NCBI GenBank assembly: GCA_020055645.1
Contig: CM034550.1
Coordinates: forward strand, 10,535,501-10,599,500
Direction: 5' to 3'
Length of the DNA: 64,000 bases
From: Tomocerus qinae
Taxonomy: Eukaryota > Arthropoda > Collembola > Entomobryomorpha > Tomoceridae
In this document: positions 36,901-51,900 of the stretch, piece by piece
Layout of the letters: the number at the start of each line of letters is the position of its first letter
Numbering within the stretch: position 1 is the first letter of the stretch
The notes under the pieces: generated by a model
Told to the model about the DNA's origin: nothing
Database searches by the model: none
The model's input: only the letters and a program-made list of their open reading frames with translations
Translations under genes and position numbers: made by a program

Positions 36901-39900
36901 CTATATCTTCCATTATACAAATTGGTTTTGGTAGAAACACGAGCAGATGTGCATCAGAAGTATATAGTTTGAAATTAGTACGTATTGAAGTGATGCACTT
37001 ATTCCGCCCTGGTTTCTAACAAGAAAACAGAACAATCCATTCCGACGTGATAGAAATGGGATGGAATAAAGCCAGAAAAGATGACAGGTACGAAATGCTA
37101 GTATATAAGATCTTTTTGAATGGACTCACGAATTAAATATCCTTCTACGCTTTTTTTTCAAGGAAAGATTCATCATTTGTAACAAGAGGTATTTTTCGCA
37201 ACTTTCTTGAAGATATATGATTCAATGTAGTTCACATTGTGAAAGGTTTTCTTCAGGTTTGTCTCATAGTACACCTTTATTGTATTTTATGCACTGTTAC
37301 AGATTTGTTACTCTAACCTTTTGTGGTTTGGGGTAGTAGACCACAGGGCAGAGGATAAAGAATTTATTGGCTTACTATAGCGCCACGGTGGTGTGACTAT
37401 AAATAAATAACTATTTGACATGACAAAGCACACCAACCACTTTGTCCCTGTCATCATTTTTCATTCGGAGATGGAAACACCGGGATGTAGTGATCAGTTC
37501 CGTTGTCCGTGGTGGTATCTTCGTGGCAGACTCTGTCGCCTCCCATCTTCTACCTTCACAAAATACATGCAAGATAAACAGCTAAAAAACCCGACCACGA
37601 CAACACATATGACATCATTCGAGGAACAGTTATTTTCAAAGGTTACCTAAAGCTGAACCCGATTTTTTTTGGTTTTCATCCATCTACACGGACTTAGCTT
37701 CCCTTGACATTTCCAGTGCTAGTAAAGTTACTAAACTTTTGCTCATATACGCTAAATAGTGTCTTATCCGTTTTTCTCCTTGTCATTTAGGCTTTTCTTT
37801 CATCTTGATCGAAGAACTGATGCTAGAGTGACTAAAAGTTTTCTTCGTAATATTTTCCCTTATTTACCAAAAAGTTATTAACGTTGGATGTTGACATGGA
37901 AGATATAAGTATTTTGGCTAAAGCGTTTTAAGTCTGTCTGGAACAGGCTGGCAATTTTATTGTCAGTCAATTTTCTTTGAAACCATCAGAGAAAGGTCAA
38001 AGTGTCTTGAGTTCTTTTTTTTACTTTGTCATTGCGAATTTCAAAGAGTTTCTACATACGGTGGTTTTAAATGCATTGACGTATTAGAGAGAAAGAAAGC
38101 TCTTTTGTAAAAATCAAATCTCTAATCCACTTTATTGAAGCTTAACTTCTGAATCAAAAAGTTCCAACTCTTTTTCTGTTACAATTGACAAGAAAATTTT
38201 AGCAAGATGTAATGAACCGAATTCGGGTTTTGTACAGTGCACTAAACTCTATTTTTGGTATAATTTATAGAGTTCCTTTTGATTACAGAGTAAAAGCAGA
38301 AGGTAGTCCTCTGGAAAAAAGTATCTTTTGTGGAAATTGAATAGGAACTAAAGAAAAGAAGAAAAGATGGTTGATGGAAATAACCAGGTAGATTTCGATT
38401 CAGGACTTTGGGTCATTCTCAATGTTCAGTAGACCGGTGCAACATTTCCTGGAATTCTAGTTGAACTTTTTGACACGCTTTCTCCATTGCATTACTCTAA
38501 AGGGTTAGACAGCATGGCTCAAATGTGCAGATCAAAGGTGTTAGAACATATGATAGCTCTGATCTTGTTGGGATGGAATGGACTTTATCGAAGGCGTTGT
38601 TGACTTCACTGAAATTCGGATATTCAATTCTCTTGTTGAAGCAACGCGGGGGAATTCCTCTTCCGGCAAATTATACTTTTATTACTTTTTTCTCTTTTCT
38701 CCTCCCTAAATTGAGAAAGTTTTAGGAATTCTTTACTACAGGAAGCTAACCTTACGGAATAAAGATGAAAACGATGTACCATCGGATCGAAATGAAATAT
38801 TTATGAATTTACAAACAATTACCCTTTTAGCGTAGTAGTTAAAGTGATGAAATAAATGGAACCCCTCTGCAGAGAAGGACCAATTAGTTTGAATTTAGAA
38901 TAGTGCGCAATAAGAGAAAGCTCGGAGACAACCATTCATACCCAAAGGCTGTAGTTTAATTGGAAAACTCCCATAGAAAACTCTGCACGAATATATTTTT
39001 CAGATTTTAGAGCCCATTAGAGTCGCTCACTAACGCTGTATAATTGCTCGTATTCATAAACAGGTAGACAAAAGCTTCTCAACAGAAATGTTGTAACTCA
39101 CAATCTAAATGAAAGAACTACTGCTGAGAGATAAACAGCAAGACATTTGAGACACTCGGTTGATTTTGTGCCCCACCCTAACTAATGTTTAAAATTATAT
39201 AGACGTTTATACCTATTGTCATTTTGTGACTTGGCCAAATGGGAAGTTGTAATTACTGTCTCTAATGGAGAAGACCGACGATAAACGCTCACTTAAATTG
39301 ACAATGCTTTCCTTATACTTTCGCATGAAATTAAAGGTAGCAAAAAATGTGTACCCGTGAAAGATATTTTTACACACTACTAGTACCTTCTTTTGTGCAA
39401 GAGTGTACTACAGACTCCAAAAATTCTAACGAATATTAAATTGCATACCATACAGTCATACAGCACCAACATAAAGACAAATATCTATATCTTCGGTCTT
39501 AACAGCATTTTGCGTAATAAAATAACTAACAAAAACTAACAAAAACTGACAAAAACAAACAAAAACTGACAAAAACTGACAAAAACAAACAAAAACTGAC
39601 AAAAACTAACAGAAACTAACAAAAACTGACAAAAACTAACAGAAACTAACAAAAACTAACAAAAACTAACAAAAACTGACAAAACTAACAAAAACTAACA
39701 AAAACTGACAAAAACTGACAAAAACTAACAAAAACTAACAAAAACTGACAAAAACTGACAAAAACTAACAAAAACTAACAAAAACTGACAAAAACTAACA
39801 AAAACTAACAAAAACTGACAAAAACTGACAAAAACTGACAAAAACTAACAAAAACTGACAAAAACTAACAAAAACTAACAAAAACTGACAAAAACTAACA

Positions 39901-42900
39901 AAAACTAACAAAAACTGACAAAAACTAACAAAAACTAACAAAAACTGACAAAAACTGACAAAAACTAACAAAAACTAACAAAAACTGACAAAAACTAACA
40001 AAAACTAACAAAAACTAACAAAAACTGACAAAAACTGACAAAAACTAACAAAAACTAACAAAAACTAACAAAAACTAACAAAAACTAACAAAAACTAACA
40101 AAAACTAACAAAAACTAACAAAAACTGACAAAAACTAACAAAAACTAACAAAAACTGACAAAAAAACTAAAATGTACTAAAATACATGTACCCAATTCTA
40201 AAACTAACAATAACAATCCAAATTATTTCAATTGCAATTTTTCCAATTTAACAGCAATTAGGTTTTATTCACATGGAAGTTATAAAATTATATTGTCCAA
40301 ATTATGTAGGTATCCTCGTCTTCAGCTTTTACTATATACACTTTATGTATTCTTGGTAGATTCCGACTTTCTAAATATATACAAATTGTAGCTTGCGAGA
40401 AGTACTGTTCCATGTTTCAATACAGTATAAGCAGTTTGCTATTTGTTTTATACAATATCGGTTGAAAATTACCCTTCAGAATCATAGAAGGACGTGTATT
40501 TCGAATGTTAACTAAATATTGCATGCGGTAGTAAACTAAATATTTAAAATCAATGGTGAATAAATGATAAAATGTAGTTGTAAAGTCCCGAGAGGTTTGG
40601 TCTCTGCATGTGGTCTTAATAAAAGTAATGAAAAGTATTTACCGAAGACAAATGTAGAAGTGGCTGTATGTAAAAGACATGTCTCTCGATGGAATATGGT
40701 CTGATACAAAAGTCATAAATATGTATGTGAACATATTTTTATATTAACTTGCCTAGCCCAAAAAAGAAAAAGTCAACGAACTGTAGTGTAATGATTATAT
40801 ATTAGATGAATAGACCAAGCACGTATCCAGGAATTTGACCTAGGGGGGGGCCACCAAAATATATTGATAAATTCAAGTCATATTCGCGCGAAGCGCGAAA
40901 ATTTTTTGGATTTTTCACCTTTTTTGACAAAAAAATTGCCTTTTTCTGGATACTTAGGGGGGGCCCGGACCCCCCCGGCCCCCCCTCTGGATACGTGCTT
41001 GGAATAGACTTAATTTGCTTAAGTTTCTGGTAGTAAATATATATTTTATGAATGTAGAGTTTGGTTTGGTAATGTCGTATCTTCAACTATTTTGTACCAT
41101 TCCATGCTTCATACATGCATTGCTTCATAAAATATTAGTTAGGAATAGTTGAAAACGTACATAGCAAACGGGTTTATCAAAGACATGGTGCAAAGTTGTA
41201 ACAGCATTATATATAGCCCAACTGTATCTAAACACTCTGTTTATAGTGTTATGACTTGCAGATACATTACCTAAAGTATAGGTAACCGGTACTCCTTTGC
41301 TATAATTGAGGTAACTGTATATGTTGTGGTAGCTATGAATTCAGGCTGTGTAAAAGGATTGTGAAGCAACTGCCTAAAGCTTTTAGGACTTATTTATGCA
41401 AATGTCACAGACATGCAACGTAACTTTCATTTTGGTTACTTTTCTAATTACTCTACACACACCGTGATCATGTATGTTGTTGGTTATCCCTAAAGACAAT
41501 GAATGATGTCTACACAGTTCTATTTTCTACCTTTATTTAGACATTGCGCTCCTGCTTCCATTTAATTAAATCTTCCTGTTGAATAGCAGATGAAAAGGAA
41601 ATCTTGTTTCATTTGTGCATTCGTGTCATGCCGTCTCCATATCTGACTCTGTGAATCTAATCAAAAACTTTCTTCATTTTTCAACTTTGAGATTGTTAGC
41701 GTAGCAAAACCTTTGACATTGGAACAAAGTCAAAATCAACGTCAGGAAAGTGTAACACTATCGGCCGGCATGTGCAACGATGTGCAAACTAATGAAAGAC
41801 TACACAAAACTCGTGTCCATGTAAATTGTAAACAAAGTAAATAGTATAATGACAAAGATCATTGTATACATTGACGTAAATGTTAGATAAACACTATAAA
41901 TTGAATGTTTTTCTACTCAAAGTATCTTGGATCAACATCATTTGAATATATTGAGTAATGAATGGTTGTAAAGTAAATACAGGTAGTCTATTTACTAAAG
42001 TTAGGATGGGGAAATCTTAGTTTTATAGTCTTTAGTATCTGAAAATGGATAGTAGAGGAAGAATAGGAAGGCATCATCATTGTTTATTTTTCCTTTGCGT
42101 GTTACATTAACTCAGAACAGGTTAAGTTCAATCAGGAGATAATCATCGTAACACTCATGCATATGTAAAGAACAAGTCGACTGACTTTGGTTTCAGGATT
42201 GAATTTCCACGGGAAGTCACTAAAGTGAATTGCTTGTAATTTAAATCGGTAAACCTTGTCCTGGTTATAATGGAAACCTAATCTTCCGATCATCCTGCAC
42301 GTCGTGCTCAGGGATTTTCTTTTCATTTGCAAACCATGTAGCTCACATAGCCCATGTGGTTCTATGTAGATTTATTTGTTTAATTTTATTCTATTGTGCC
42401 TACAGTTGTGGGAGAACCTGTCGGATCGATATATGCAAGACAATGGAATCGTGTGGTCCAGGGTCATCGCCAAATGTCGCGTGCCCAATTCCCGGGATGG
42501 GGAACTGGCAGACCAGATTGAAAAGGTAATGTCCCCATTTAATTTGTTCTCCTTTTCTACTTCCAACTAGTTCTAATCCAAGAAAGATATGGCAGTCAGA
42601 TGATTGCTATTCACCTTAACAAACTCTGGAATGATTTTGGAAAAATTGGGATAGTAATCTCGTTTCATTTTTTTGTGTCCCATGATTAAAAATTAGGTAT
42701 TCATTTCTAAACTGTTTCATTTCTTATTCAACTCACGATGACAATGATAACGAACCATTTAAGTGCATTATTTTCAATTAATTTGGTTCCCAAATTCTTG
42801 TCAACCTTTCCACAGCAGCCATGAGAATCCCTTCCAAAAGTTACAATTCCACAAAATTAGGAGCAGCTATCTGCATCAATCATGTTGGAGGAAAATATTC

Positions 42901-45900
42901 TTAGGAAAATAATAAATTACAATGGCAAAGTAATTTAATTTCCACAATTTTTCATCTTTAGATTTTGAGGCATTTAAAAATGGAAATTGTGTCCCCAATA
43001 GTTGTAAAAATTAATATTTTAGTATCAATCTACGACATTTCCGCAAGAAATAGGATGCAGAGTATTATTATAATAAATACTGTTAGGTAGTAAATGTTTT
43101 CATCCTGTATCTACCATCTCTTCTTGTGTACGATCGTGAATTGCAGAATGGAAGCTTTGTTGTTTACTATTGGGCTCGAGAATGGTAGCTGTTCTTAGAA
43201 CGCCACAGATTTCTAGAGAAAGCCGGGAATTCCTTTTCCTATTTTATTGTTTCTCGTCAAAGCTCGTTTTCAGGTTCCAGGAAGTCGTCAAAAGTATTTG
43301 TGTTACACCAAAAGGTTACTACATAGATTCCAGGATGTAAATGTAGTGTATGCTGTGTGTAGTGAATTTATAATGCTGTTCAAATTAGGTCAAATCAGAC
43401 GAAATTCAGGAGTTATTAGGACATCAAATTATAGAGGAAGAGGAATAGTTTGCAAGTCCCATTATTGTTGAATAATGCAGAAGACAGAGTTGTAGGCTGA
43501 GGGAGATGACCCTGTGATAAAAGAATGTGGCAGGAGAACAGGCAGGATGATCTGAAATACTATTATGTGACTTGGAATTTAGAGTGACATATATCTTTAC
43601 GGGGCACCTACTGATACGTATAACATATTTATGCGACACAGAGAAAGAGAGAGAGAGAGATCTGAAAGCTTGAATTATCTTTTCACAGTCTCCCCATTCT
43701 CTTTGTTGATCTTAGATGCTAGAATAGAGTTGAGATAAGGAGTTCCTTTTCTTCCATGTTTTTCTTGTAGCATTTTACTGCTGCCTTACTTACGTATGAA
43801 GTTCATTTATGTCCTTCTTTGCTGTAAAATCTGAGTTTCCTAAGGAATAATTGAATTTGGTCTTCTGTTACCATTCGACTTTGTCAAAGTGTATCTTACT
43901 CAATGCGCACTCTACCATTTGTATAAACAGGGCTAAAAGACTAGAAAGGACTAAAGCATATGTATATTTAAGACCCACATCTTCGTCTCAGTCCTAGATA
44001 TGTTGACTTTTCAGAACTAAATCCGAAAGTACTTGACAGAGTTGTTTTTTGGTTTCCTAATTCCACTCAATAGAGTTAGTTAAATATAAAACAAGATTTT
44101 ATGAAAACAGAACCCGCTTCCTTCTACCTACCTCTAGTATGCATCTGGTTTTAAAAAAGACTTATGGGAAATGAAATGGAGAGACGGTAGATTTTCTACT
44201 GCCATAACTGGGATATCTACAAAAGTCACTTGAACAGATTTTTATTGTGCATTTTGAATTTTGTTTGACTGTTCCTTTTACTACTGCATAAGAAATATTT
44301 TATTATCCTTACATACATTGCAGTGACTCAGGTAGCTCAGTGCAATGCGGCAATCCGAAACAAAATGATTGTAGTACTTGAGAGATTGAGAAGTCGTGTC
44401 AGTTGTGGATGGTGAAAGTATAGGATCCTATATGTAGATAATCCACTTGAGGAACAGAAATAGCAAGGCTCAAATTGAAGAATTGCTGTAGATTTCTAAT
44501 TAAGTTCAAATCTTCTCGAGCCCTCTTGACAATTCAGTTCCATTCAAGTCAAATTTAATTTCGAGTAGCCTGCTTGTCTGACGAGACGACTCTTGAACAC
44601 TTGACATTACAAGTACAGTCTTATTTGGCTTCTCCAAATACCATATTATAGCCATTTAATCTACAGACCATACTATATGCATGTTTAAACTATATTATAT
44701 CCTTACAAATCAAATTAAATTGTCATGGTGGACATTCGCAAGTCGAAAGAATTTAAATTGTATCTTCAAGACTAGATATTACTTATTTGATGTAGCTTAT
44801 GTTGATTCAATCTCTTTCCAAGGACTGCTATTTGTTCACATTAGTACAGACTTGAGAGATTACGACGAACTTTGAGAAAATAGATCAATCAGCTACAGGA
44901 AGTCACTTTATCTGTAACAACATTGAAATGTCAATGCGCTACGTAAATGTACAAATTGTGTACTCAGTAAAAAAAATCAAGGCACTATAATATCTACTAA
45001 TTTATGTTTATACGATTTATGGTACATACGTGCAATTTAGAGCGAGGTGTTGTTATTAAATTAAATCACTGTATATTATATTACTGTGAATGAAGATAGA
45101 CTTTTCTTGTGACGCATGTAATTTTCACTATATTATTATGTACTCCAGTGCTCCATCTTTAACACATGGCGATTTTCCTTTCGAACAACGTCATGATGAT
45201 AATTAATAATCAAATTACACATAACACATATTTCTTGATTAATTAGCAAGCTTTTGACACTTCTTTCATCATGATTTAACTTGTCTCGGCGAGTGCTCCA
45301 ACAAAGTAATGAACGGAGCTACTCAGACATGATGAATACCGTTGGGATCAGTTACGAATAACCTTCACGTCTTTCCTTTCTCCAAGAGTCTATTACTTCA
45401 CTGCTTCATTGTATGTTTGCTACACCAAAGGTAGTTACTTATTTCGAATTCATCTCAGTGAGTTTCGGAAGGCAATTTAATATATTAGGTACATGTACCA
45501 CAAAATTCAATTGTGTGCAAAGATTTTATAAAGTACTCTGCATATGTTTATAATATAGACTAGTGACGCAAATGGTTTGCCTGTGTTTTCACTTGGAATA
45601 GAAAGTTGGAGAAAGTCAATTTTCTACATAATGAGATATTCTGGGAATAGCCAATTATATTCTAGAGTGTTGTGGGAGTATTTTTAGAAAGATGTGTAAT
45701 TGATTAGTATAAATAATGTAGGCATAATATTATATCATAATATAGCAGCTGTCTGAATTGAAAGTGTAATAATGGAAAGTGATTTTATTGCTATTTATAG
45801 GATTTACACCGAACTGGCTGCACTGGGTTCAGTGGGGCGAAGCAAGCAATGCTGAAGAAAGTGTTGGTGTCTTACGCTCGTTGGAATCCAGCTGTGGGAT

Positions 45901-48900
45901 ATTGCCAAGGATTTAACATGATTGGGGCCATGTTGCTACAGATGACGGGAGGAAATGAGACGCTCACGCTTAAAGTCTTCATTTTCCTCATCGAGGGGGT
46001 TCTCCCACAAGGTATCCGTTAGAATCTAATTTTTCTTTCATGCAATACACGATTAGTTGGCAAATTGAAAGGAAAAAAGATTGCTCACATCCAGTTTGGT
46101 TTGTTTTCCTGCCCTTTTCTCCTGCGTGGGCTTCAATTTTCCAAAGAGGATGTTATGAAAGCAAAAAGTGCCTGTTACGAATGAGAAAAAAGTTACCTCC
46201 GTGAAAAGCTTCTTTAGGTGGTGATTGTTAGTCTTGTACAACGGAAGGAAACGCTTTTCTATTTCTGTCACCGTATTCTTAAATTGAATGAATAAATGCG
46301 AAAGTTAAGATCCCCATTAATTTCCTTTAGAGAATGGAGAATCTTATCACATTTTCCAAGAAATTGGTACACCACCAGAATCCTACGTTGGCATTTAAGA
46401 AACATATTTTCTTGCGCTGAGGTTATATTCTTGGAGAACAATGGCACAAAATGTAATTTCAATTTCCCTCCTCACTACATTTTACTACATACTAAATAGG
46501 AAAAGTTATCATTTATGAATATTGCATTTCTTTTCTGGGTAAAATGTTGCGCAGTTAAAGTTCTATAAACTTTCTCCGATTCAATTTCACTATTTCTTTG
46601 TGTAGTTATTTAATAAAAGTTTGTTTCATGGTTTGCAATCATCATATGTTGCAAATTACACAATGTAAAAGTATAAATCAGGCTAATAAACCCACCAAGG
46701 AGATTATAATGCAAGAATAGTACAAGTCGGATGTGTATGACGTCTGAAAATGTAGTTGTCAGCATTTCTCTTTGTAGTGACCGCAGAAATCCCAAATCAC
46801 CTCTCAATGTTAATGCTCAACATGGTAATGTACATATCTATATCCCTTTTCTGTTCTACAAAAAAAATCTATTGTAAATGTAATGATCTGCCCTCGTAGT
46901 TTGTGCATGATGTGATTAAAGTGGCATTGCGTCCTTGGACGTCCAAGTTGTCATTGCTCTCCTCACGATTCACACATCTCAGTCCCAATTGGGCAGATAG
47001 TTTTCCCTAGCCTGCCAAACTTTTTCCATTACATTGCATAAATGTTCTGTGGCTCTCATCAAGATATCGCTTTATGAACCTCAGTCGACTCTTTTGTATT
47101 TAGCTTACTATACATATAAATATATTCATTTTCTCCCCGAAAATCTTATATAGTATACTATTACGTAGATTTTACTCACGGACTTTGCAATCTCTTAGAA
47201 GATTGGAGCTTTGGATCCCTCTCTGCCTTTTTAATAAGAGTGCAGATTTACACAATAAGTCCTTTCAAGATTCTAGACAAGGATTATTTGTATATTATTC
47301 AAGATTAGCATACAAAGATTTACTATTACTTGGTAGTTTTATACAGCTAACAAGCATACTTGTATACAATACATATATACATACTCTATGCTGGCATTAA
47401 TCACTATTGATCCTTGTTCTTGTCTGCGTATTTAGTAATTTTTAGGTATTATCAGATTTTAGCCGTATACACCATGTATTAGTGTAGTAGATAGTATATC
47501 GTTTTGACTATTTGGCATTTTCCCGAAGGAGTCTTGATGAAAGCTCAAGGAAATATCTTCCTTGCTAGAAGTATAAAAAGTTTTTGGTCTTTGCTCTTTA
47601 TCATGTAGTCAACAACTTTTCAAAGTAAGATGCTGATGACATTAGTCATATAGTCAAGTGCAATATAGGGAAGGCACGCAAGATAAAAGGGATGCCTATA
47701 TAAATATAACCTTCAAATATCAGCGAGTGTGCGATTTTTTTAGAGTAGCCTAATAGATATATAGTTTTCGAGACCTAATACATCATAATATACATATGTA
47801 TGTGGTAGGGACACCCTTGAGCTTAGATGTGAAAAATCTATTCTGTAGGGACATTGAGAAAATGGACCAGAAGCTTTGGCATGTAATGTAAAGTCTTATT
47901 TACAGCTTAGGGCGTCATGTTCACATTCAGCTCAGCTCATCAGTCTGAGAAGTCTCTGTTGATTCTCCAGAATAAAGATGACTTCTTGGGCAAACAAAAA
48001 ATCCTATATTATATTCTCACACACTCTACTTTTCTCATCTTATTATCCTAGGTAGGGTAAAATGGGTTAGTGTGGTATGAGTACAGAAACGGACTAGACC
48101 CAAAGTTATGTATATCACTTCAAAGGATGCATATAGGTATGGTTACTAATACATTATGTCCGACGGGGCTAGTGAAATGGGAATTGTGTGGGAAACGACG
48201 CCTAGAAAGCGTTGAATTCAATGTTCATTGGCAACAGTATCTGTGAGATGAGTACAAGGGAAAAAGTCAGTTGAAAGTTTTCTTGGGATGTAGAGGACAA
48301 AAGCAAAAATGACACACTCGAGACTTGTTTCTTCCACGCTCCGCGAAAGGCGAAAGGACAAAGAGAAAGTAGAGAAAGCATGAGAAAAGAAGCCCAGAAA
48401 AGAACTTGGCTCAGTCAGCTTTTTATTTATCGTCGACTTATTTATGAAGCACTTGACTATTTCCTAGCTTAGGTACTTGTACGACTAGGGACACGGGTTT
48501 GAGGCTGGGCTAGAAAACTGGAATGCATCTTCCTACTATGTACCATTATGTAACATACCATTTGGATTAGCTTGCTTAACTTACTTTCTCCGTATAGGAG
48601 CGATACGAAATTCCAACTACAAATACCCCGGCTGCGCCACATTTCATAAAGGCCAAAATGCGACCTCCAGCATGCGATTCCGAATTGTTTAGACTATATT
48701 TCGGACAGACTAGTGCATACTATGCATTTCTGTGCAGCGGTTTCCACTTCATAGAACTAATGCATTTTGTGCATGACTTTTTAACCAAATATGTCGCTAA
48801 TAACGTTTAATGCTGACGAATAATTCCTTGCAATACGTGTCTAATATTTGTCTAGGTAATCAAATGGGAAAAGAAACCAAATGACAATTATAAATGTCTC

Positions 48901-51900
48901 ACCTACTACAAAATATGTATGTAATAAATATTACTAAGCCATGGCCATGGTCATGCTGTACTAATTATTACTACCGACGTCATAATGAATTTCTCTTTTG
49001 CGTAACTCACCTAACGTAAATTTTACCTTTATGTCTATTCTCCTTTAAGCCTAGCCTGATAACGCATAAGTCCAATGTAATATTCATTTTTACATAAATA
49101 GCTTAAAAGGATTTTGCCATAACTTGCAAAAGTGACAATAATTTATGAACGTACTCTGTACTGAACTGAATATATCATCTAGTCCAGAAAACATACATAA
49201 ATACAAACAGGCCGCACTCAGGTATTCATTTAGAAGTGTAATCGTTATTTATCATAACATTCGGTATATAGTATGTCTCTAATACAATTTGAACATGGTG
49301 TGCTAATTATTATTGCTAGTGTCAAAATTAATATTCTTTACCTATTATCTTACCTAGGCAGTTGGTACCTATTTCCCCGTACTGCCAACTCGAAAACATA
49401 CAAGTCTGATATAATATTCATTTTTACATAGTTTAAGAGAAAAGGGTTTTCCCATAACTTGCAAATGTGCTAACAATAATTTATGATAGTTGTTTAGGTA
49501 GCTATGTCCACAGAGTAGGGCCTCCAGGACGGAATGCTTCATTTATTCGGTGTACATACATAAATACAAAAAGCCCTCAGACATTCATTTAGCAATGCAA
49601 AAAATGATTTATATATTTTGATAGGATCTTTATGCCCCGTCATAAAATTCTCTTTCTCCAGCCCTGTCTGTGTGTTCAAATTCAAATGGGCGCTATCCTG
49701 CAGTAATAAATACAGCTTTCCTCTAGCTAAGATGAAGTTTCCATATTATGAGCACACAATAAAGCACAATGGAAATACACAACATCACATTTACACTTTA
49801 TACGATATTATCTGCAATTCATACTGTTCATGCACAGCTATACTTATGTACAATGTCTATCCTTAATCTAAAATTCAATGTTATTTTCTCCATGCACTTT
49901 TACTACCGTGTATGGAGAAACAAAGAGATTGCGTAGTTTATTCTGCCGAGTTGCCCATTTAATAACAAAGGCACATACGTAAAGGAAAAGCATACAAAAT
50001 TATACATATCAGAAATATTCAAGGACATTCGCGTAAAAATACTTATTAATAATATGAAATGTACAGTGGCCCATTTACCTTTGTGATTACCTACACGTGA
50101 GTCCTAGTCTGTAACTGGCTTACTATTATAGATTTGAAATGAAGGTCGGTGCAATTTAGACTCGTTCCAATCTGATTATGAGTACATGATGTGACGATCG
50201 TTAGTTGCTTTATATAAATCATGACCCTATGTTTAAAGGTTGTACATTTACTATATAAATAAATGTATATCTGTTAATCTACTAATTTTCTCTCCATTAT
50301 TGTTTTGGCAGGCTATTTCAGTCAAGGACTGCGGGGCTTGGCTGTGGACATGGCAGTATTCCGGGAAATTCTCAAATTAAGAAAGCCGACTCTAAATGCT
50401 CATTTATCGAGACTGCAACAGGGAGAGGACAACCCTCCACTTACAGATGTTTTTACTATGCATTGGTTTCTTACTCTCTTTATACACTGCTTGCCAACAA
50501 ATAGCGTCCTCAGGGTAAGATTTAATTTTGCTGAATGTTCATTTATACCCAAAGCTAATTTATTCGACCTAAATAAAATGTTTTCCATTAAACAAAGTTA
50601 TGCAATCAAATTGATTAAATTTAGGTGTAGAACCTGAAAATCTACTACCAAGGCCAAGTTTTTGCTAAGTAGATAAAAAGTTTCAAGTATTATCATATAA
50701 TAAGATCTGAAAGCATCAATAAGTAAACTAGCTACTAGTTGCAGAACCCCGAAACTTTCTTCTACGCTCCAATTCAATTTTAGCACGACTTCAAAACCTC
50801 AGTTTCAACCTAATGCCTATTTATGTCTCGAACTAAATTTAATTAACGAACATATGTAACATAATACGTTTTACGGTTTCTTCGAAATGTCCATGACGTT
50901 TAAGCTACTTCCTCCAATGTAAAATTTCATGACATTCCGTTCTAACTTCTGCCGAAATTGGTACTAATAAAATTACCTATCTCTATACAGCTTAAGGATA
51001 TCCTTTGTATTTTTCCTCCTTTTCTATATCAATTATCGTGAAGCCGATTTCCCAAATGCTGCGCTACACAATTTCTCAGAGGTGTATCCTTCAATTAGAT
51101 TTTTTGGAGGAAAGTTGCTATAAACTCAATTAAATCACTTTATGATCGTAAGTTGTAACGTTGTGGAAAAAAAGGAAAAGCTAGTATATTTAGGTACTTA
51201 TATCCGTAATCAATAAACAACCTCCGGGTTTGCTCTGTTTCAAATTGCTATCGTATGTAATCATTGCAGATACTTGCAAAAGTTACGATGTAATGTTTTC
51301 CCGTGCTTTATGCTTCCTGTCGTTGTATCTCGTAGAAAAAGAAACTAATAAATATTTCATAGCGTACTTTATTGCTTATTTCAGATATGGGATCTAGTAT
51401 TGTTGGAGGGCTCAGAAGTTTTATTAAGGACAGCACTTGTCCTGTGGGCAGCTATTGAAACGTAAGTAATTTCTGAACATTACACGTACTCTTTTATGAG
51501 AACAATCCATTTGAATCACATATTCATATACTAGACTATACAAGATAGCGATTCATCTCAATTTCAACATGTAAAAGCTGTGCGACTTTCACCATACTAT
51601 TTGCGTAGGTGTTACGGAAATATTCAAATTTATTTATTTTTAGGCTTCAAAAGAGATACCTCATTTACAGGGAGAAAGCTATATGAAGCGTTATAATTTA
51701 CATTGTGTTCCAAAATAATTGGTACATCAAAGCAATTTGTTTTAACATGAGAATTTTACCGTTTATCATCAAAGTAGGGTGCATTTAGGTATATATTTTC
51801 AAACTGAGTTTGTTATTGTCACCCAAAAGTGCAAACATTTAGTTACATTAATTTAAACCAGATACTTTCTCTACAACTCAATTAATTATCGCAACAGTGG

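Noticed and set aside
37420..37650. 76-codon ORF with Cys/Trp-rich stretch inside a TBC1D30-like intron
   Set aside because: No family resemblance, no splice junctions that join it in phase to the flanking exons.
39531..40160. Telomere-like or CRISPR-like array
   Set aside because: The 10-bp unit is not the arthropod TTAGG telomere repeat, and there are no unique spacers as in CRISPR.
40802..41086. 94-codon minus-strand ORF across the MITE
   Set aside because: The Gly/Pro-rich part is just the translation of the MITE G and C tracts.
44329..44400. Sequence GGTAGCTCAGTGC resembling a tRNA D-arm
   Set aside because: No T-arm motif or acceptor stem pairing within tRNA distance.
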